Shown here piece after piece: positions 15,248-24,835 of a stretch of DNA of 64,000 nt. Source of the stretch: Xenophilus aerolatus (lineage in GTDB: Bacteria > Pseudomonadota > Gammaproteobacteria > Burkholderiales > Burkholderiaceae_C). The stretch is from contig JASCNX010000004.1 in NCBI GenBank assembly GCA_029968055.1, forward strand, positions 62,001-126,000. Reading direction: 5' to 3'. Position 1 is the first letter of the stretch; each line of letters starts with the position of its first letter. The translations under genes and the position numbers were made by a program. The notes under the pieces were generated by a model that was given only the letters and a program-made list of their open reading frames with translations, had not been told where the DNA came from and ran no database searches.

Positions 15248-16984
15248 TCAGTAGCCCAGCGCCAGGCCCGTGTTGCGGCGCGGATCGTTGGCGCCGTAGA
15301 AGCGGTTGTTGCCCACTGGCTTGCCGCCCAGCGAAGGCGCGCCGACGATGATCGCGGCCAGGTGGTTGGCCGGCTGCGGCACGCCCAGGTTGTGGCCCAT
15401 GTCGGTCAGGATCTTGCGCGTATCGGGGCTGAGCGCGTAGGCCTCGACGTTGGTCAGGTCGGGCAGCCATTGCTGGTGGAAGCGCGGCGCATCGACGGCC
15501 TCCTGCACGTTCATGCCGTAGTCGATGGCGTTGATCATGGTCAGCATGACGGCCGTGATGATGCGGCTGCCGCCCGGCGTGCCGACCACCATGACGGGCT
15601 TGCCGTCCTTGCTGACGATGGTCGGGCTCATCGAGGACAGCGGCCGCTTGCCGGGCTCGATCTTGTTGGCCTCGCCCTGCACCAGGCCGTAGAGGTTGGG
15701 CACGCCGACCTTCGAGGTGAAGTCGTCCATCTCGTTGTTCAGCAGCACGCCGGTCTTGGCGGCCGTGACCTTGGCGCCGAACCAGTCGTTGAGCGTGTAG
15801 GTCACCGACACGGCATTGCCCCACTTGTCGGCGATCGAGTAGTGGGTGGTATTGCTGCCTTCGTGCGGCGCCACGCCGGGCTTGATGTCCTTGGAGACGC
15901 CGGCCTTCTTCGGGTCGATCACGGCGCGGATCTTCTCGGCGTAGCCCTTGTCGAGCAGGCGCTCCAGCGGGTTCTTCACGAAGTCCGGATCGCCCAGGTA
16001 GCTGTTGCGGTCGACGTAGGCGTGGCGCATCGCCTCGATCTGGTAGTGCGTGGCCTGCGCCGAACGCCAGCCCAGGTCCTTGAGCGGGTAGCCCTCGAGG
16101 ATGTTGAGCATCTCGCAGATGATGACGCCGCCCGAGCTCGGCGGCGGCGCGGAGACCACGCGGTAGCCGCGGTAGTCGCATTCCACCGGCGCCATCTCGC
16201 GCGTCTTGTACTGCGCGAGGTCTTCGGTTGTGATGATGCCCTTGCCCGCCGCGCTCGAATCGGCGATCGCCTTGGCCACCCAGCCCTTGTAGAAGCCGTC
16301 GGCGCCCTTGGCGCTGACTTCGCGCAGGGTCTTGCCCAGGTCCTTCTGCACGATCTTCTCGCCGACCTTGAAGGCTTCGCCCTTGTTCAGGAAGATCGCC
16401 GCGGTCGCCGGGTCGGCCTTGAAATCGGCCGTGGCGGTGTTGAACATGTCGATGTCGCCCTGCTCCAGCACGAAGCCCTTCTCGGCCAGATCGATGGAGG
16501 GCTTGATGAGCGCGGCGCGCTGCAGCGTGCCGTATTTCTCGCGGGCGTATTCCATGCCCGAGACGCTGCCCGGCACGCCCACCGCCAGGTGGCCCTTGGT
16601 CGAGAGGCCCTTGACGACGTTGCCGTCCTTGTCGAGGTACATGTCCGCCTTGGCGGCCAGCGGTGCCTTCTCGCGGAAATCGAGAAAGGTCTTGCGGCCA
16701 TCGGCGAGCTGGATGGTCATGAAGCCGCCGCCGCCGAGGTTGCCGGCCGCCGGGTAGACCACGGCCAGCGCATAGCCGACGGCGACGGCAGCATCGACCG
16801 CGTTGCCGCCGCGCTTGAGCACGTCGACGCCGACCCTGGTGGCCAGCTGCTGGGCCGTGACGACCATGCCGTTCTCGGCCATCACGGGCGCCTGCGACGC
16901 CGCCAGCACCGATGCGCCGGCACCGAGGGCAAGGCTCGCCGCGACCACGGCGCGCAACGATCGGGTCCATGTCATCTTCTTCAT
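15248..16984 (-). CDS. ggt: Gamma-glutamyltransferase
   Basis: 578 residues with a signal peptide (LALGAGASVLA), so periplasmic or secreted. The precursor self-cleaves before the nucleophile Thr, here T379 in TTHYSIADKWGNAVS. Other conserved runs are NLGGGGFM, FREKAP, LSSMSPTIV (oxyanion/gamma-Glu pocket) and GTPGGSRII. It hydrolyses or transfers the gamma-glutamyl group of glutathione and related peptides. Two subunits of about 40 and 20 kDa are expected. A terminator follows it. Confidence 0.96.
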   Translation of the reverse strand: MKKMTWTRSLRAVVAASLALGAGASVLAASQAPVMAENGMVVTAQQLATRVGVDVLKRGGNAVDAAVAVGYALAVVYPAAGNLGGGGFMTIQLADGRKTFLDFREKAPLAAKADMYLDKDGNVVKGLSTKGHLAVGVPGSVSGMEYAREKYGTLQRAALIKPSIDLAEKGFVLEQGDIDMFNTATADFKADPATAAIFLNKGEAFKVGEKIVQKDLGKTLREVSAKGADGFYKGWVAKAIADSSAAGKGIITTEDLAQYKTREMAPVECDYRGYRVVSAPPPSSGGVIICEMLNILEGYPLKDLGWRSAQATHYQIEAMRHAYVDRNSYLGDPDFVKNPLERLLDKGYAEKIRAVIDPKKAGVSKDIKPGVAPHEGSNTTHYSIADKWGNAVSVTYTLNDWFGAKVTAAKTGVLLNNEMDDFTSKVGVPNLYGLVQGEANKIEPGKRPLSSMSPTIVSKDGKPVMVVGTPGGSRIITAVMLTMINAIDYGMNVQEAVDAPRFHQQWLPDLTNVEAYALSPDTRKILTDMGHNLGVPQPANHLAAIIVGAPSLGGKPVGNNRFYGANDPRRNTGLALGY

Positions 16985-17036
16985 CTGGGTCTCCTGTAGG
17001 AAGCGGATCGGAATGATGGCGGTAGTGGGCCGCCGC

Positions 17037-18632
17037 CTAGGCGATGAGCAGCGCCTTGCGCCGCAGGTCGCGCAGCACCAGCGCCACTTGCTGGCGCGTG
17101 AACGCGAGCAGCTCGACCCCGTCGCTCAGGGGCTTGTCGTCCTTGACGAAGCGTAGCCGCTCGGCCAGGGCCTCGGCACGCAGATGTTCCGCCAGTTGCT
17201 CGTGGCTGTGCGCCCCATCCAGCAAGGGCAGCACGCAACGCTCGAGCAGCGACAGCCCCACCAGCTCGTGCCACTGGTTGCAGGCCTGGGCCGCGGGGCC
17301 GGCCTCGATGGCGAGCCCCGGCGCGTGCCGCACGGACATCAGCGCCTGCGGCATGGCAGAGACGGTCGCCGCCGCCACCACCGGAGTGCGCCGGATGCGT
17401 ACCGCACCGAGGATGAGCAGTTCCTCCAGCATGGCCATCACGGCCACTTGTACCGCGCCGCGCGGCTCGCCGATGCGGGTCGACACCGCGTCCACGAGCG
17501 CGTCGACGCCGAGCGTGGCCGGGTAGTGATCGTCCAGCACCTGCGCCACGGCCTTGTGCACCGGCAGGCGCAGCGTGATGCGCAGGTTGCGCATGCCAAC
17601 CGCGGGTTGCTCGGCCGCATCGAGCGAGAGCGGCGACCCGTCCGCCGCCTGGAAGGTGCCGGCGTAGTGAAGCTGGCGCAGCCGATCCCGGTCGAGCCGG
17701 TAGCGGATGTCGGCGTTCTTCTCGCGCTTGACCAGGAGCGTCTGACGGAAGGTCCGGTTGACGAGGAAATCGAGGTATTGCTCCATCAGGATCTGGCTGC
17801 CGCCGCACTCTCGCAGCAGGGGTTCGCGCACCTTGTCGCCGTAGTTCTGGACGAACATGGTGGAAGGCTCCGCGTCGCAGAGGTAGCTCAGGCCCTGAGC
17901 GTCCGCGCGTGCGACGAACTCCTTGAAGTAGCACGGTGCGTTGCACGGTTCGAGGAACTCGTGCAACAGGTAGCTCTCGTTGGCGCCGCGCACGATCGGC
18001 ATGGTCTCCTCGAGGGTCTTGCGCAGGACGCTGTCGGGTCGCGCCGCGCCCTCGAGGAATTCGAGCATGCCGCGTGCATAGGCGAGCTTCTCGTCGGGCG
18101 CGTCGCGCGGGCCGCCGCGCAGCATCATGGCATCGCGCACGATCTCCCTGGCCTTCCAGCCGGGGTAGACGTTGTAGCTCACGTAAGCCACGCCATGCGG
18201 CGCCAGGTTGCGCGAACAGACCCGCAGGATCGCCTCCTGCACGGGCCCCGGCACCCAGCTGTACACGCCGTGGCAGACGATGTAGTCGAAGGTGCCGAAG
18301 CTGTCGTCGATGTCGGTGATGCTCAGCGCGCGCAGTTCGACATTCGGCGCGCGCATGTGGGCGAGCACCTCCTGGCCCTGGCCGATCTGCACCGGCGATA
18401 GGTCGATGCCGAGCATCCGCGCCTGCGGGTGCCGCACGCCCATCGGAATCAGGTTGCCGCCCGCTGCGCAGCCCAGTTCGAGCACCCGGGCGCGCGCCGG
18501 GGCAGGCGCGTCCAGGCCGAAAAGCCAGGCCAGCGCCTGCAGGTGCTCGACGGCGCTTTGGGGGAACGGGTGCGAGTCGTACGGTACGGCGTCGTAGTAC
18601 GACGTGATCGTGGTGGTCAGTGCGTCCGACAT
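17037..18632 (-). CDS. Class I methyltransferase with 'methyltransferase regulatory' domain
   Basis: 531 residues. The N-terminal SAM-binding domain (~1-190) has motif I VLELGCAAGGNLIP and DYIVCHGVYSWV. The middle (~200-300) matches the predicted methyltransferase regulatory domain family (HEFLEPCNAPCYFKEF). The C-terminal ~200 residues look like a winged-helix/B12-independent extension seen in the same family. The substrate is unknown; such proteins have been found near surface polysaccharide or flagellar genes elsewhere, but nothing like that is adjacent here. ATG at 18632 is chosen because the domain begins immediately. Confidence 0.8.
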   Translation of the reverse strand: MSDALTTTITSYYDAVPYDSHPFPQSAVEHLQALAWLFGLDAPAPARARVLELGCAAGGNLIPMGVRHPQARMLGIDLSPVQIGQGQEVLAHMRAPNVELRALSITDIDDSFGTFDYIVCHGVYSWVPGPVQEAILRVCSRNLAPHGVAYVSYNVYPGWKAREIVRDAMMLRGGPRDAPDEKLAYARGMLEFLEGAARPDSVLRKTLEETMPIVRGANESYLLHEFLEPCNAPCYFKEFVARADAQGLSYLCDAEPSTMFVQNYGDKVREPLLRECGGSQILMEQYLDFLVNRTFRQTLLVKREKNADIRYRLDRDRLRQLHYAGTFQAADGSPLSLDAAEQPAVGMRNLRITLRLPVHKAVAQVLDDHYPATLGVDALVDAVSTRIGEPRGAVQVAVMAMLEELLILGAVRIRRTPVVAAATVSAMPQALMSVRHAPGLAIEAGPAAQACNQWHELVGLSLLERCVLPLLDGAHSHEQLAEHLRAEALAERLRFVKDDKPLSDGVELLAFTRQQVALVLRDLRRKALLIA

Positions 18633-18787
18633 GCGGCAGTTCCCCGGCATCTGCTGATGATCGGCACGCCCGCCACTGCGGCCGGCACTGCCGTCGATCC
18701 CGGCACGCGCCCCGGCCGCCGGGCCCCCTTGTGCGCCCATGCAGCGCATCGGCACGGACTATAAGCGGCGCAGGAGCGCGTGGCGGC

Positions 18788-18825
18788 CAAAAAGAAAAGC
18801 CGGACTCCTCTGAAGAGTCCGGCTT
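18788..18825 (-). terminator. Rho-independent terminator of ssrA
   Basis: Minus strand: AAGCCGGACTC, a 7-nt loop, GAGTCCGGCTT, then TTCTTTTTGG. The 11-bp stem begins 9 nt after the tmRNA CCA end. Confidence 0.9.
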
Positions 18826-18833
18826 CCCGGGGA

Positions 18834-19219
18834 TGGTGGAGCTGGGGGGATTCGAACCCCCGTCCGCAAGCCATCGTCGCGCAGTTCTACATGTTTAGCG
18901 ATCTGATTTGGATCTCGCCACCGGCGTCGCGCAGTCGCACGCTCCACCGGCCGCCAGCACCCTTGAATCTCGCCGCCGCCCAAGGTGCCCGGACGGCGGC
19001 CAGCCAATGTAATTAACCTTGCAGCCGGGAGGCGTCAGATTGCTCTAACGCCCCCTTGCCCAGCCCATCGGCCGACTGTTGCAAGGCTCACCGGGTTTAA
19101 GCGGCGAGTGCGAAACGTTCGTCGTTTGCAGTTAGTTTGTTTGAATCTGTTTAACGAGCGCATTCAGCTCGACATGCCCCGCTGCGATCCCGAACCCACG
19201 TCGAAACCAGTGCAGCCCC
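18834..19219 (-). ncRNA. ssrA: tmRNA (ssrA), one-piece
   Basis: 386 nt. The tRNA-like ends pair: 5' GGGGCTG (from 19219) with 3' CAGCTCC followed by an encoded ACCA ending at 18834. The T-loop GGTTCGAATCCC sits before the 3' end and the D-loop-like GGTTTCGAC near the 5' end. The tag reading frame is 19129-19097: resume codon GCA, then AACGAC..., giving ANDERFALAA and stop TAA. The RNA frees stalled ribosomes and marks the unfinished protein for proteolysis with SmpB. The tag is one I recall from Bordetella and Acidovorax relatives. Confidence 0.97.
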
Positions 19220-19229
19220 TGAACTCGGT

Positions 19230-19256
19230 ATTTTAGTCCGCGCGCAGCCATTTCAA
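19230..19256 (-). promoter_or_regulatory. Likely ssrA promoter, overlapping the end of gph
   Basis: Minus strand TTGAAA (19256-19251), 15-bp spacer, TAAAAT (19235-19230). The -10 box contains the gph stop codon TAA. The 15-bp spacer is short for sigma-70. The box lies 10 nt before the mature 5' end, so a short 5' leader removed by RNase P is expected. Confidence 0.55.
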
Positions 19257-19901
19257 GAGTTCGCGAGGCGCGGAGATCGCAGCATCGGCCTTCCAGAGCG
19301 TGGTATCGGCGTCGGCACCGAGGTAGCCGTAGGTGGCAGCGACCGTGCGCATGCCCGCCGCGCGGCCGGCCACCATGTCGCGCTCGTCGTCGCCGACGTA
19401 GACACACTCGGCCGCCGGCATGCCGAGCCGGCGCGCGGCCTCGAACAGCGGCTCCGGATGCGGCTTGGCGTGGGGGGTGCTGTCGCCGCTCACGATGGCG
19501 CCGGCACTCCCGAACAACGGGAGCGCAGCGGTCAGCGGCTCGGTGAACCGCCTGGACTTGTTGGTGACCACGCCCCAGGCGAGTCCGGCTGCGCGCAGCT
19601 CGTCGATCAGTTCTGCCACGCCGTCGAAGACGAAGGTGTTGTCGAGCATGCGGGCTTCGTAGTTGCGAAAGAACTCCTCGCGCAGAGCGGCGAATTCCGC
19701 TGCCTCGGGCGTGATGCCGAAGGCCACCCCCAGCATGCCGCGGGCCCCGGCGCCGGCCACGGGCCGGTAGTCGGCCAGAGGCAGCGAGGGCAGACCGCGA
19801 TCGGTGCGCATCTTGTCGGCTGCCGCGCCCAGGTCCGGGGCGCTGTCGATCAGGGTGCCGTCGAGATCGAACAGCACCGCGCGTGGATGCCATCCGCTCA
19901 T
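19233..19901 (-). CDS. gph: Phosphoglycolate phosphatase, HAD family
   Basis: 222 residues, the usual Gph length. HAD motifs: I FDLDGTLIDS (nucleophile Asp), II VVTNKS, III lysine in HAKPHPEPL, IV YVGDDERDM. It hydrolyses 2-phosphoglycolate from repair of damaged DNA ends; other small phosphoesters are possible substrates. Its ATG overlaps the ubiG stop by 4 bp (ATGA), the classical ubiG-gph pairing of proteobacteria. Its stop lies inside the ssrA promoter. Confidence 0.9.
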   Translation of the reverse strand: MSGWHPRAVLFDLDGTLIDSAPDLGAAADKMRTDRGLPSLPLADYRPVAGAGARGMLGVAFGITPEAAEFAALREEFFRNYEARMLDNTFVFDGVAELIDELRAAGLAWGVVTNKSRRFTEPLTAALPLFGSAGAIVSGDSTPHAKPHPEPLFEAARRLGMPAAECVYVGDDERDMVAGRAAGMRTVAATYGYLGADADTTLWKADAAISAPRELLKWLRAD

Positions 19902-20617
19902 GCAGTCACCGCCGGCTTGCGCGTCGCCACGAGGTAGTTCACGGCGGTGTCGGCGTTGAGCCAATAGCGCCGCGTGACGGGGTTGTACGCCATGCCGCGC
20001 ATCGGGCCCACCTCGAGCTTCGCGGCCCGGCAGTGCGCCGCCAGTTCGCTGGGCCGGATCAGCTTGCGGTATTCGTGCGTGCCGCGGGGCAGCATGCCGA
20101 GCACGTACTCGGCGCCGACGATGGCGAGGAAGAAGGCCTTGGCATTGCGGTTGATGGTGGAGAAGAAAACCCAGCCGCCAGGCTTGACCAGGTCGGCGCA
20201 GGCCTGCACGACGGAGGCGGGGTCGGGCACATGCTCCAGCATCTCCATGCAGGTCACGACGTCGAAGCTGGCCGGCGCCTCGGCGGCCAGCGCCTCGGCG
20301 CTGACCTCCCGGTACTTGACGCCACGCGTACCGGCTTCGAGCGCGTGCAACTGGGCGACCTTCAAGGCCTTGGAGGCCAGATCGATGCCCAACACTTCGG
20401 CACCGCGGCGCGCCATCGAGTCGGCCAGGATGCCGCCGCCGCAGCCCACGTCGAGCACGCGGCGCCCGGTGAGCGGCGCTTGCGACTCGATCCATTCGAG
20501 CCTCAGCGGGTTGATTTCATGCAGCGGCCGAAATTCACTGTCGAGGTCCCACCAGCGGTGGGCGAGTTCGGAGAATTTCGCCAACTCGGCAGGGTCGGCG
20601 TTGAGGTTGTCGGTCAT
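19898..20617 (-). CDS. ubiG: Ubiquinone O-methyltransferase UbiG
   Basis: 239 residues. The opening FSELAHRWWD and the SAM motif I VLDVGCGGGILADSMA, then VTCMEMLEHVPDP and FFSTINRN, are typical of UbiG. The protein does both O-methylation steps in ubiquinone synthesis at the inner-membrane surface. It overlaps gph by 4 bp. Confidence 0.95.
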   Translation of the reverse strand: MTDNLNADPAELAKFSELAHRWWDLDSEFRPLHEINPLRLEWIESQAPLTGRRVLDVGCGGGILADSMARRGAEVLGIDLASKALKVAQLHALEAGTRGVKYREVSAEALAAEAPASFDVVTCMEMLEHVPDPASVVQACADLVKPGGWVFFSTINRNAKAFFLAIVGAEYVLGMLPRGTHEYRKLIRPSELAAHCRAAKLEVGPMRGMAYNPVTRRYWLNADTAVNYLVATRKPAVTA

Positions 20618-20683
20618 GTGGGCAGATTATCGAGTCGTGCGCCCGGCAGCGCAGGCAGGTCGAACCATCGCGCGTCGCGGCCA

Positions 20684-20713
20684 GAAATAAAAAAACCCCG
20701 CCGAGGCGGGGTT
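20684..20713 (-). terminator. Rho-independent terminator after the OmpA-family gene
   Basis: Minus strand: AACCCCGCC-TC-GGCGGGGTT then TTTTTATTTC. The 9-bp stem with a long T-run starts 23 bp after the stop at 20737 and insulates ubiG. Confidence 0.9.
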
Positions 20714-20736
20714 CTTCAAAGCCGAAGCTTGTCGAA

Positions 20737-21387
20737 TCAGTTCGGGCGGGTGCCGACCACTTCGATTTCCACGCGACGGTTCTTGGCGCGGCCTTCCTTG
20801 GTGCGGTTGTCTGCGACCGGCTGGCTCTTGCCCTTGCCTTCGGTGTACACACGGTTGCGCTCGATGCCCTTGCTGACCAGGTAGGCCTTGACGGCTTCGG
20901 CACGACGCACCGACAGGCGCTGGTTGTACGCGACGCTACCGATCGAGTCGGTGTGGCCGACGGCGATGATGACTTCGAGGTTGATGCCGCGGATCTTGGA
21001 GACCAGGTCGTCCAGCTTCGCGCGACCTTCGGGCTTGAGCACCGACTTGTCGAAGTCGAAGAAGGCGTCGGCAGCGAAGGTGACCTTCGACGCAGCAACC
21101 GGGGGAGCGGCAGGGGCAGCGGGAGCAGCCGGAGCAGCAGGCGTTGCCACCGGAGCAGCAGGAACCAGAGCGCCGTCGCAGCCGACCGCGGCGGTGGCGG
21201 GCGTCCAGTTGGCATCGCGCCAGCACAGTTCGTTGGTGCCGTTCTTCCAGACCAGTTCGCCGGTGCCGTTCTGCCAGTTGTCGATCACGGGACCACCGTT
21301 TGCGGCGGTGACACGGGTCTGCGCGCCTGCGGCCGTGGCGAGCGCAGCGACTGCAAACATCATCGCCACTTTATTCAGTTTCTTCAT
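20737..21387 (-). CDS. OmpA-family outer-membrane/peptidoglycan-binding protein
   Basis: 216 residues. Signal peptide (residues 1-~21, ending AGA), a short domain with a Cys pair (LCWRD ... VGCDG), an Ala/Pro-rich hinge of repeated AAPAAP (about residues 75-98), and an OmpA C-terminal domain with FDFDKSVLKPEGRAKLD, GHTDSIGS and NQRLSVRRAEAV, the peptidoglycan (diaminopimelate) binding residues. There is no eight-stranded barrel, so it is probably a periplasmic link between outer membrane and wall. The ATG at 21387 has a strong GAGGAG site. Its own terminator follows. Confidence 0.85.
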   Translation of the reverse strand: MKKLNKVAMMFAVAALATAAGAQTRVTAANGGPVIDNWQNGTGELVWKNGTNELCWRDANWTPATAAVGCDGALVPAAPVATPAAPAAPAAPAAPPVAASKVTFAADAFFDFDKSVLKPEGRAKLDDLVSKIRGINLEVIIAVGHTDSIGSVAYNQRLSVRRAEAVKAYLVSKGIERNRVYTEGKGKSQPVADNRTKEGRAKNRRVEIEVVGTRPN

Positions 21388-21577
21388 GGTTCTCCTCTTG
21401 GGGGAAAAAGCCGCAGCCGCGCTGCGAAACAAGGACGTCTCAAGTGACCACCACCCAAAACGTTCAGATGATTGTGCCATAGGGTCTTTCCCAAACCGGT
21501 CTTGCAGGGGTGCCAAAGCGTAGGACTGAGGCGGAATCCGGGCGTTCTGTTGCGGCCTTACGACAGGGCGCAGGACG

Positions 21578-21583
21578 TAAAAT
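21578..21583 (+). promoter_or_regulatory. Possible -10 box of gyrA
   Basis: TAAAAT, 31 bp before the gyrA ATG, in otherwise GC-rich sequence. No -35 at 16-18 bp is convincing, so confidence is low. The gyrA start itself lacks a visible Shine-Dalgarno. Confidence 0.3.
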
Positions 21584-21614
21584 CATGGGTTCCCGTCGCC
21601 CGACCGCCCCCTGC

Positions 21615-24254
21615 ATGACCTCGTTCGCCAAAGAAACCCTGCCCATCAGTCTCGAAGAGGAAATGCGGCGCAGCTACCTGGATTACGCGATGAGCGTGAT
21701 CGTGGGGCGGGCGCTTCCCGATGCCCGCGATGGCCTCAAGCCGGTCCACCGCCGCGTGCTGTATGCGATGCACGAGCTGAACAACGACTGGAACCGCCCC
21801 TACAAGAAGTCGGCGCGCATCGTGGGCGACGTGATCGGCAAGTACCACCCGCATGGCGACCAGTCGGTCTACGACACGATCGTCCGCCTGGCGCAGGATT
21901 TCTCGATGCGCCACATGCTCGTGGACGGCCAGGGCAATTTCGGCTCGGTGGATGGCGACAACGCCGCAGCCATGCGATATACCGAAATCCGGCTGGCGAA
22001 AATTGCGCATGAAATGCTGGCGGATATCGACAAGGAAACGGTCGATTTCGGCCCGAATTACGACGGCAGCGAAAAAGAGCCGATCGTTTTGCCGAGCAAA
22101 TTGCCCAATTTGCTGGTCAATGGCTCCGGCGGTATTGCGGTGGGCATGGCGACCAATATTCCGCCGCACAACCTCAACGAGGTGGTCGACGCCTGCCTGC
22201 ACCTGCTGCGCCAGCCGGAAGCCACCATCGACGAGCTGATGGAAATCATCCCGGCGCCGGACTTCCCCACGGCCGGCATCATCTACGGCATCAACGGCGT
22301 GAAGGATGGCTATCGCACGGGCCGCGGCAAGGTGGTCATGCGCGCCAAGTGCCACTTCGAGGACATCGATCGCGGCCAGCGGCAGGCGATCATCGTCGAC
22401 GAGCTCCCTTATCAGGTGAACAAGAAGACGCTGCAGGAGCGCATGGCCGAACTCGTGCACGAAAAGAAGCTCGAGGGCATCAGCCACATCCAGGACGAGT
22501 CCGACAAGTCGGGCATGCGCCTGGTGATCGAACTCAAGCGCGGCGAAGTGCCCGAGGTGGTGCTCAACAACCTCTACAAGCAGACCCAGCTGCAGGACAC
22601 CTTCGGCATCAACATGGTGGCGCTGGTCGACGGCCAGCCCAAGCTGTGCAACCTGAAGGACCTGATCCAGGTCTTCCTGCAGCATCGGCGCGAGGTCGTC
22701 ACGCGGCGCACGGTCTTCAATCTGCGCAAGGCGCGGGACCGCGGCCATGTGCTGGAAGGCCTGGCGGTGGCGCTGGCCAACATCGACGATTTCATCGCCA
22801 TCATCCGCAACGCCCCCACCCCCCCGGTGGCCAAGGCCGAGCTGATGGCGCGCTCGTGGGACAGCAAGCTGGTGCGCGAGATGCTGACGCGCTCGCGCGC
22901 CGATGGCGGCACGGTGAATGCCGACGACTACCGGCCCGAAGGCCTCGAGCGCGAGTACGGCCTGCACGCAGACGGCCTGTACCGCCTGTCGGAGACGCAG
23001 GCCCAGGAAATCCTGCAGATGCGGCTGCAGCGCCTGACCGGCCTGGAGCAGGACAAGATCGTCGCCGAGTACAAGGAAGTGATGTCGGAGATCGATGACC
23101 TGCTCGACATCCTCGCCCGGCCGGAACGCGTCTCGACCATCATCAGCGACGAGCTCACGAGCCTGAAGCAGGAGTTCGGCGGCACCAAGCTCGGCGCGCG
23201 CCGCAGCCTGGTGGAACACAGCGCCTACGACCTGTCGACCGAGGACCTGATCACACCGACCGACATGGTCGTGACCCTGTCGCACAGCGGCTACATCAAG
23301 AGCCAGCCGCTGAGCGAATACCGCGCCCAGAAGCGCGGCGGCCGGGGCAAACAGGCGACGGCGACCAAGGAAGACGACTGGATCGACCAGCTCTTCATCG
23401 CCAACACGCACGACTACATCCTGTGCTTCTCCAACCGCGGCCGGCTGTACTGGCTCAAGGTGTGGGAAGTGCCGGCAGGCTCGCGCAATTCGCGCGGACG
23501 GCCCATCGTCAACATGTTCCCGCTGGCCGAGGGCGAAAAGATCAACGTCGTGCTGGCGCTCACGGGCGAGACGCGCAATTTCCCGGCCGATCGCTACATC
23601 TTCATGGCCACGTCGATGGGCACCGTGAAGAAGACGGCGCTCGACGAGTTCAGCAATCCCCGCAAGGCCGGCATCATCGCCGTGGACCTCGACGCAGGCG
23701 ACTACCTCGTGGGCGCGGCGCTGACCGACGGCCAGCACGACGTGATGCTGTTCTCGGACGGCGGCAAGGCCGTGCGCTTCGACGAGAACGACGTGCGGCC
23801 GATGGGGCGCAACGCACGCGGCGTGCGTGGGATGATGCTCGAGGAAGGCCAGGGCGTGATCGCCATGCTGGTGGCCGAAGACGAGCAGCAGAGCGTGCTC
23901 ACCGCGACCGAGAACGGCTATGGCAAGCGCACGAGCATCGTCGAATACACGCGCCACGGCCGGGGAACCAAAGGCATGATCGCGATCCAACAGAGCGAGC
24001 GCAACGGCAAGGTCGTCGCTGCCACGCTGGTCCATGCGGACGACGAGATCATGCTCATCACCGACAAGGGCGTGCTGGTGCGCACCCGCGTGGCCGAGAT
24101 CCGGGAACTCGGCCGGGCCACGCAGGGTGTCACGCTCATCGGCCTCGACGAAGGCGCCAAGCTCAGCGGTCTGCAACGCATCGTGGAAAACGATGCCAAC
24201 GGCACCACGGACGGCGACGACTCTTCCAACACATCAACGGAGAACACTCAATGA
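21615..24254 (+). CDS. gyrA: DNA gyrase subunit A
   Basis: 879 residues. The breakage-reunion domain has [21 protein letters not shown], the quinolone-determining region around [10 protein letters not shown] and the catalytic Tyr in AAAMRYTE; the C-terminal half carries six-bladed pinwheel repeats including the GyrA-box-like QKRGGRGKQ. With GyrB it introduces negative supercoils. From ATG 21615 the numbering matches E. coli exactly: residue 83 is Gln (Ser in E. coli), 84 Ser, 87 Asp. An in-frame ATG at 21585 would add 10 residues. A segment near codons 115-185 has distinctly more A/T-ending codons than the rest. The stop overlaps the next ATG (ATGA). Confidence 0.98.
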   Translation: MTSFAKETLPISLEEEMRRSYLDYAMSVIVGRALPDARDGLKPVHRRVLYAMHELNNDWNRPYKKSARIVGDVIGKYHPHGDQSVYDTIVRLAQDFSMRHMLVDGQGNFGSVDGDNAAAMRYTEIRLAKIAHEMLADIDKETVDFGPNYDGSEKEPIVLPSKLPNLLVNGSGGIAVGMATNIPPHNLNEVVDACLHLLRQPEATIDELMEIIPAPDFPTAGIIYGINGVKDGYRTGRGKVVMRAKCHFEDIDRGQRQAIIVDELPYQVNKKTLQERMAELVHEKKLEGISHIQDESDKSGMRLVIELKRGEVPEVVLNNLYKQTQLQDTFGINMVALVDGQPKLCNLKDLIQVFLQHRREVVTRRTVFNLRKARDRGHVLEGLAVALANIDDFIAIIRNAPTPPVAKAELMARSWDSKLVREMLTRSRADGGTVNADDYRPEGLEREYGLHADGLYRLSETQAQEILQMRLQRLTGLEQDKIVAEYKEVMSEIDDLLDILARPERVSTIISDELTSLKQEFGGTKLGARRSLVEHSAYDLSTEDLITPTDMVVTLSHSGYIKSQPLSEYRAQKRGGRGKQATATKEDDWIDQLFIANTHDYILCFSNRGRLYWLKVWEVPAGSRNSRGRPIVNMFPLAEGEKINVVLALTGETRNFPADRYIFMATSMGTVKKTALDEFSNPRKAGIIAVDLDAGDYLVGAALTDGQHDVMLFSDGGKAVRFDENDVRPMGRNARGVRGMMLEEGQGVIAMLVAEDEQQSVLTATENGYGKRTSIVEYTRHGRGTKGMIAIQQSERNGKVVAATLVHADDEIMLITDKGVLVRTRVAEIRELGRATQGVTLIGLDEGAKLSGLQRIVENDANGTTDGDDSSNTSTENTQ

Positions 24255-24835
24255 AACAACTCAAACGCGTCCTGCTCGCCACCGCCCTCGCTTCTGCCGC
24301 CACCGCTGGCTGGGCCCAGGACAAGGCGACGCTCATCAAGCAATTCCTCGACGTTCAGAAGCCCGCCGTCGAGATGATGGCCCGGGGCATCGTCCAGAGC
24401 ACGTCCGACCCGGTCGCTGCCGCCGCGTCCGAGTACCTGAGCACCCGCGTCGCGGCAGACAAGCGCGAGGCCGCCGCCAAGGCCGCGGACGAGGAGTTCC
24501 GCAAGTATTTCGATGCGACCTTCCCGATCGTTCGTGACAAGGCGGCCCAGGTCTTCCCCGGCGTCGTGACGCCGATCCTCGAGCAGGACTTCACCGAGGA
24601 CGAACTCAAGACGCTGATGGCCTGGCTCAATTCGCCGGTCAGCCGCAAGTTCGGCGAAACCAGCGGCAAGCTGCAGCAGGCCCTGGGCCAGAAGATCGTG
24701 GGCGACCTGCGCAGCACCCTCGAACCCAAGGTCGAGAAGCTCAACGTCGACGTGGCCAAGGCCATCGGCGCCCCGACCGATGGTGGTCAGGCCGCGCCCA
24801 GGTCGGGCGGCGCCAAGGCACCGGCCAAGAAGTGA
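24251..24835 (+). CDS. DUF2059-domain exported protein
   Basis: 194 residues. The signal peptide ([22 protein letters not shown]) is followed by an all-helical DUF2059 domain: about residues 100-150 hold [24 protein letters not shown], split here as [10 protein letters not shown] and [10 protein letters not shown], the family core. The C-terminus is Gly/Ala/Lys-rich. Function is unknown; it is periplasmic by its signal. It overlaps gyrA (ATGA) and serC (GTGA) by 4 bp on each side, so it is tied into the gyrA-serC operon. Confidence 0.8.
   Translation: MKQLKRVLLATALASAATAGWAQDKATLIKQFLDVQKPAVEMMARGIVQSTSDPVAAAASEYLSTRVAADKREAAAKAADEEFRKYFDATFPIVRDKAAQVFPGVVTPILEQDFTEDELKTLMAWLNSPVSRKFGETSGKLQQALGQKIVGDLRSTLEPKVEKLNVDVAKAIGAPTDGGQAAPRSGGAKAPAKK

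Noticed and set aside
21558-24176. An 872-codon open frame opposite gyrA
   Set aside because: No recognisable motif, and it exactly mirrors gyrA, whose frame is complete and conserved.
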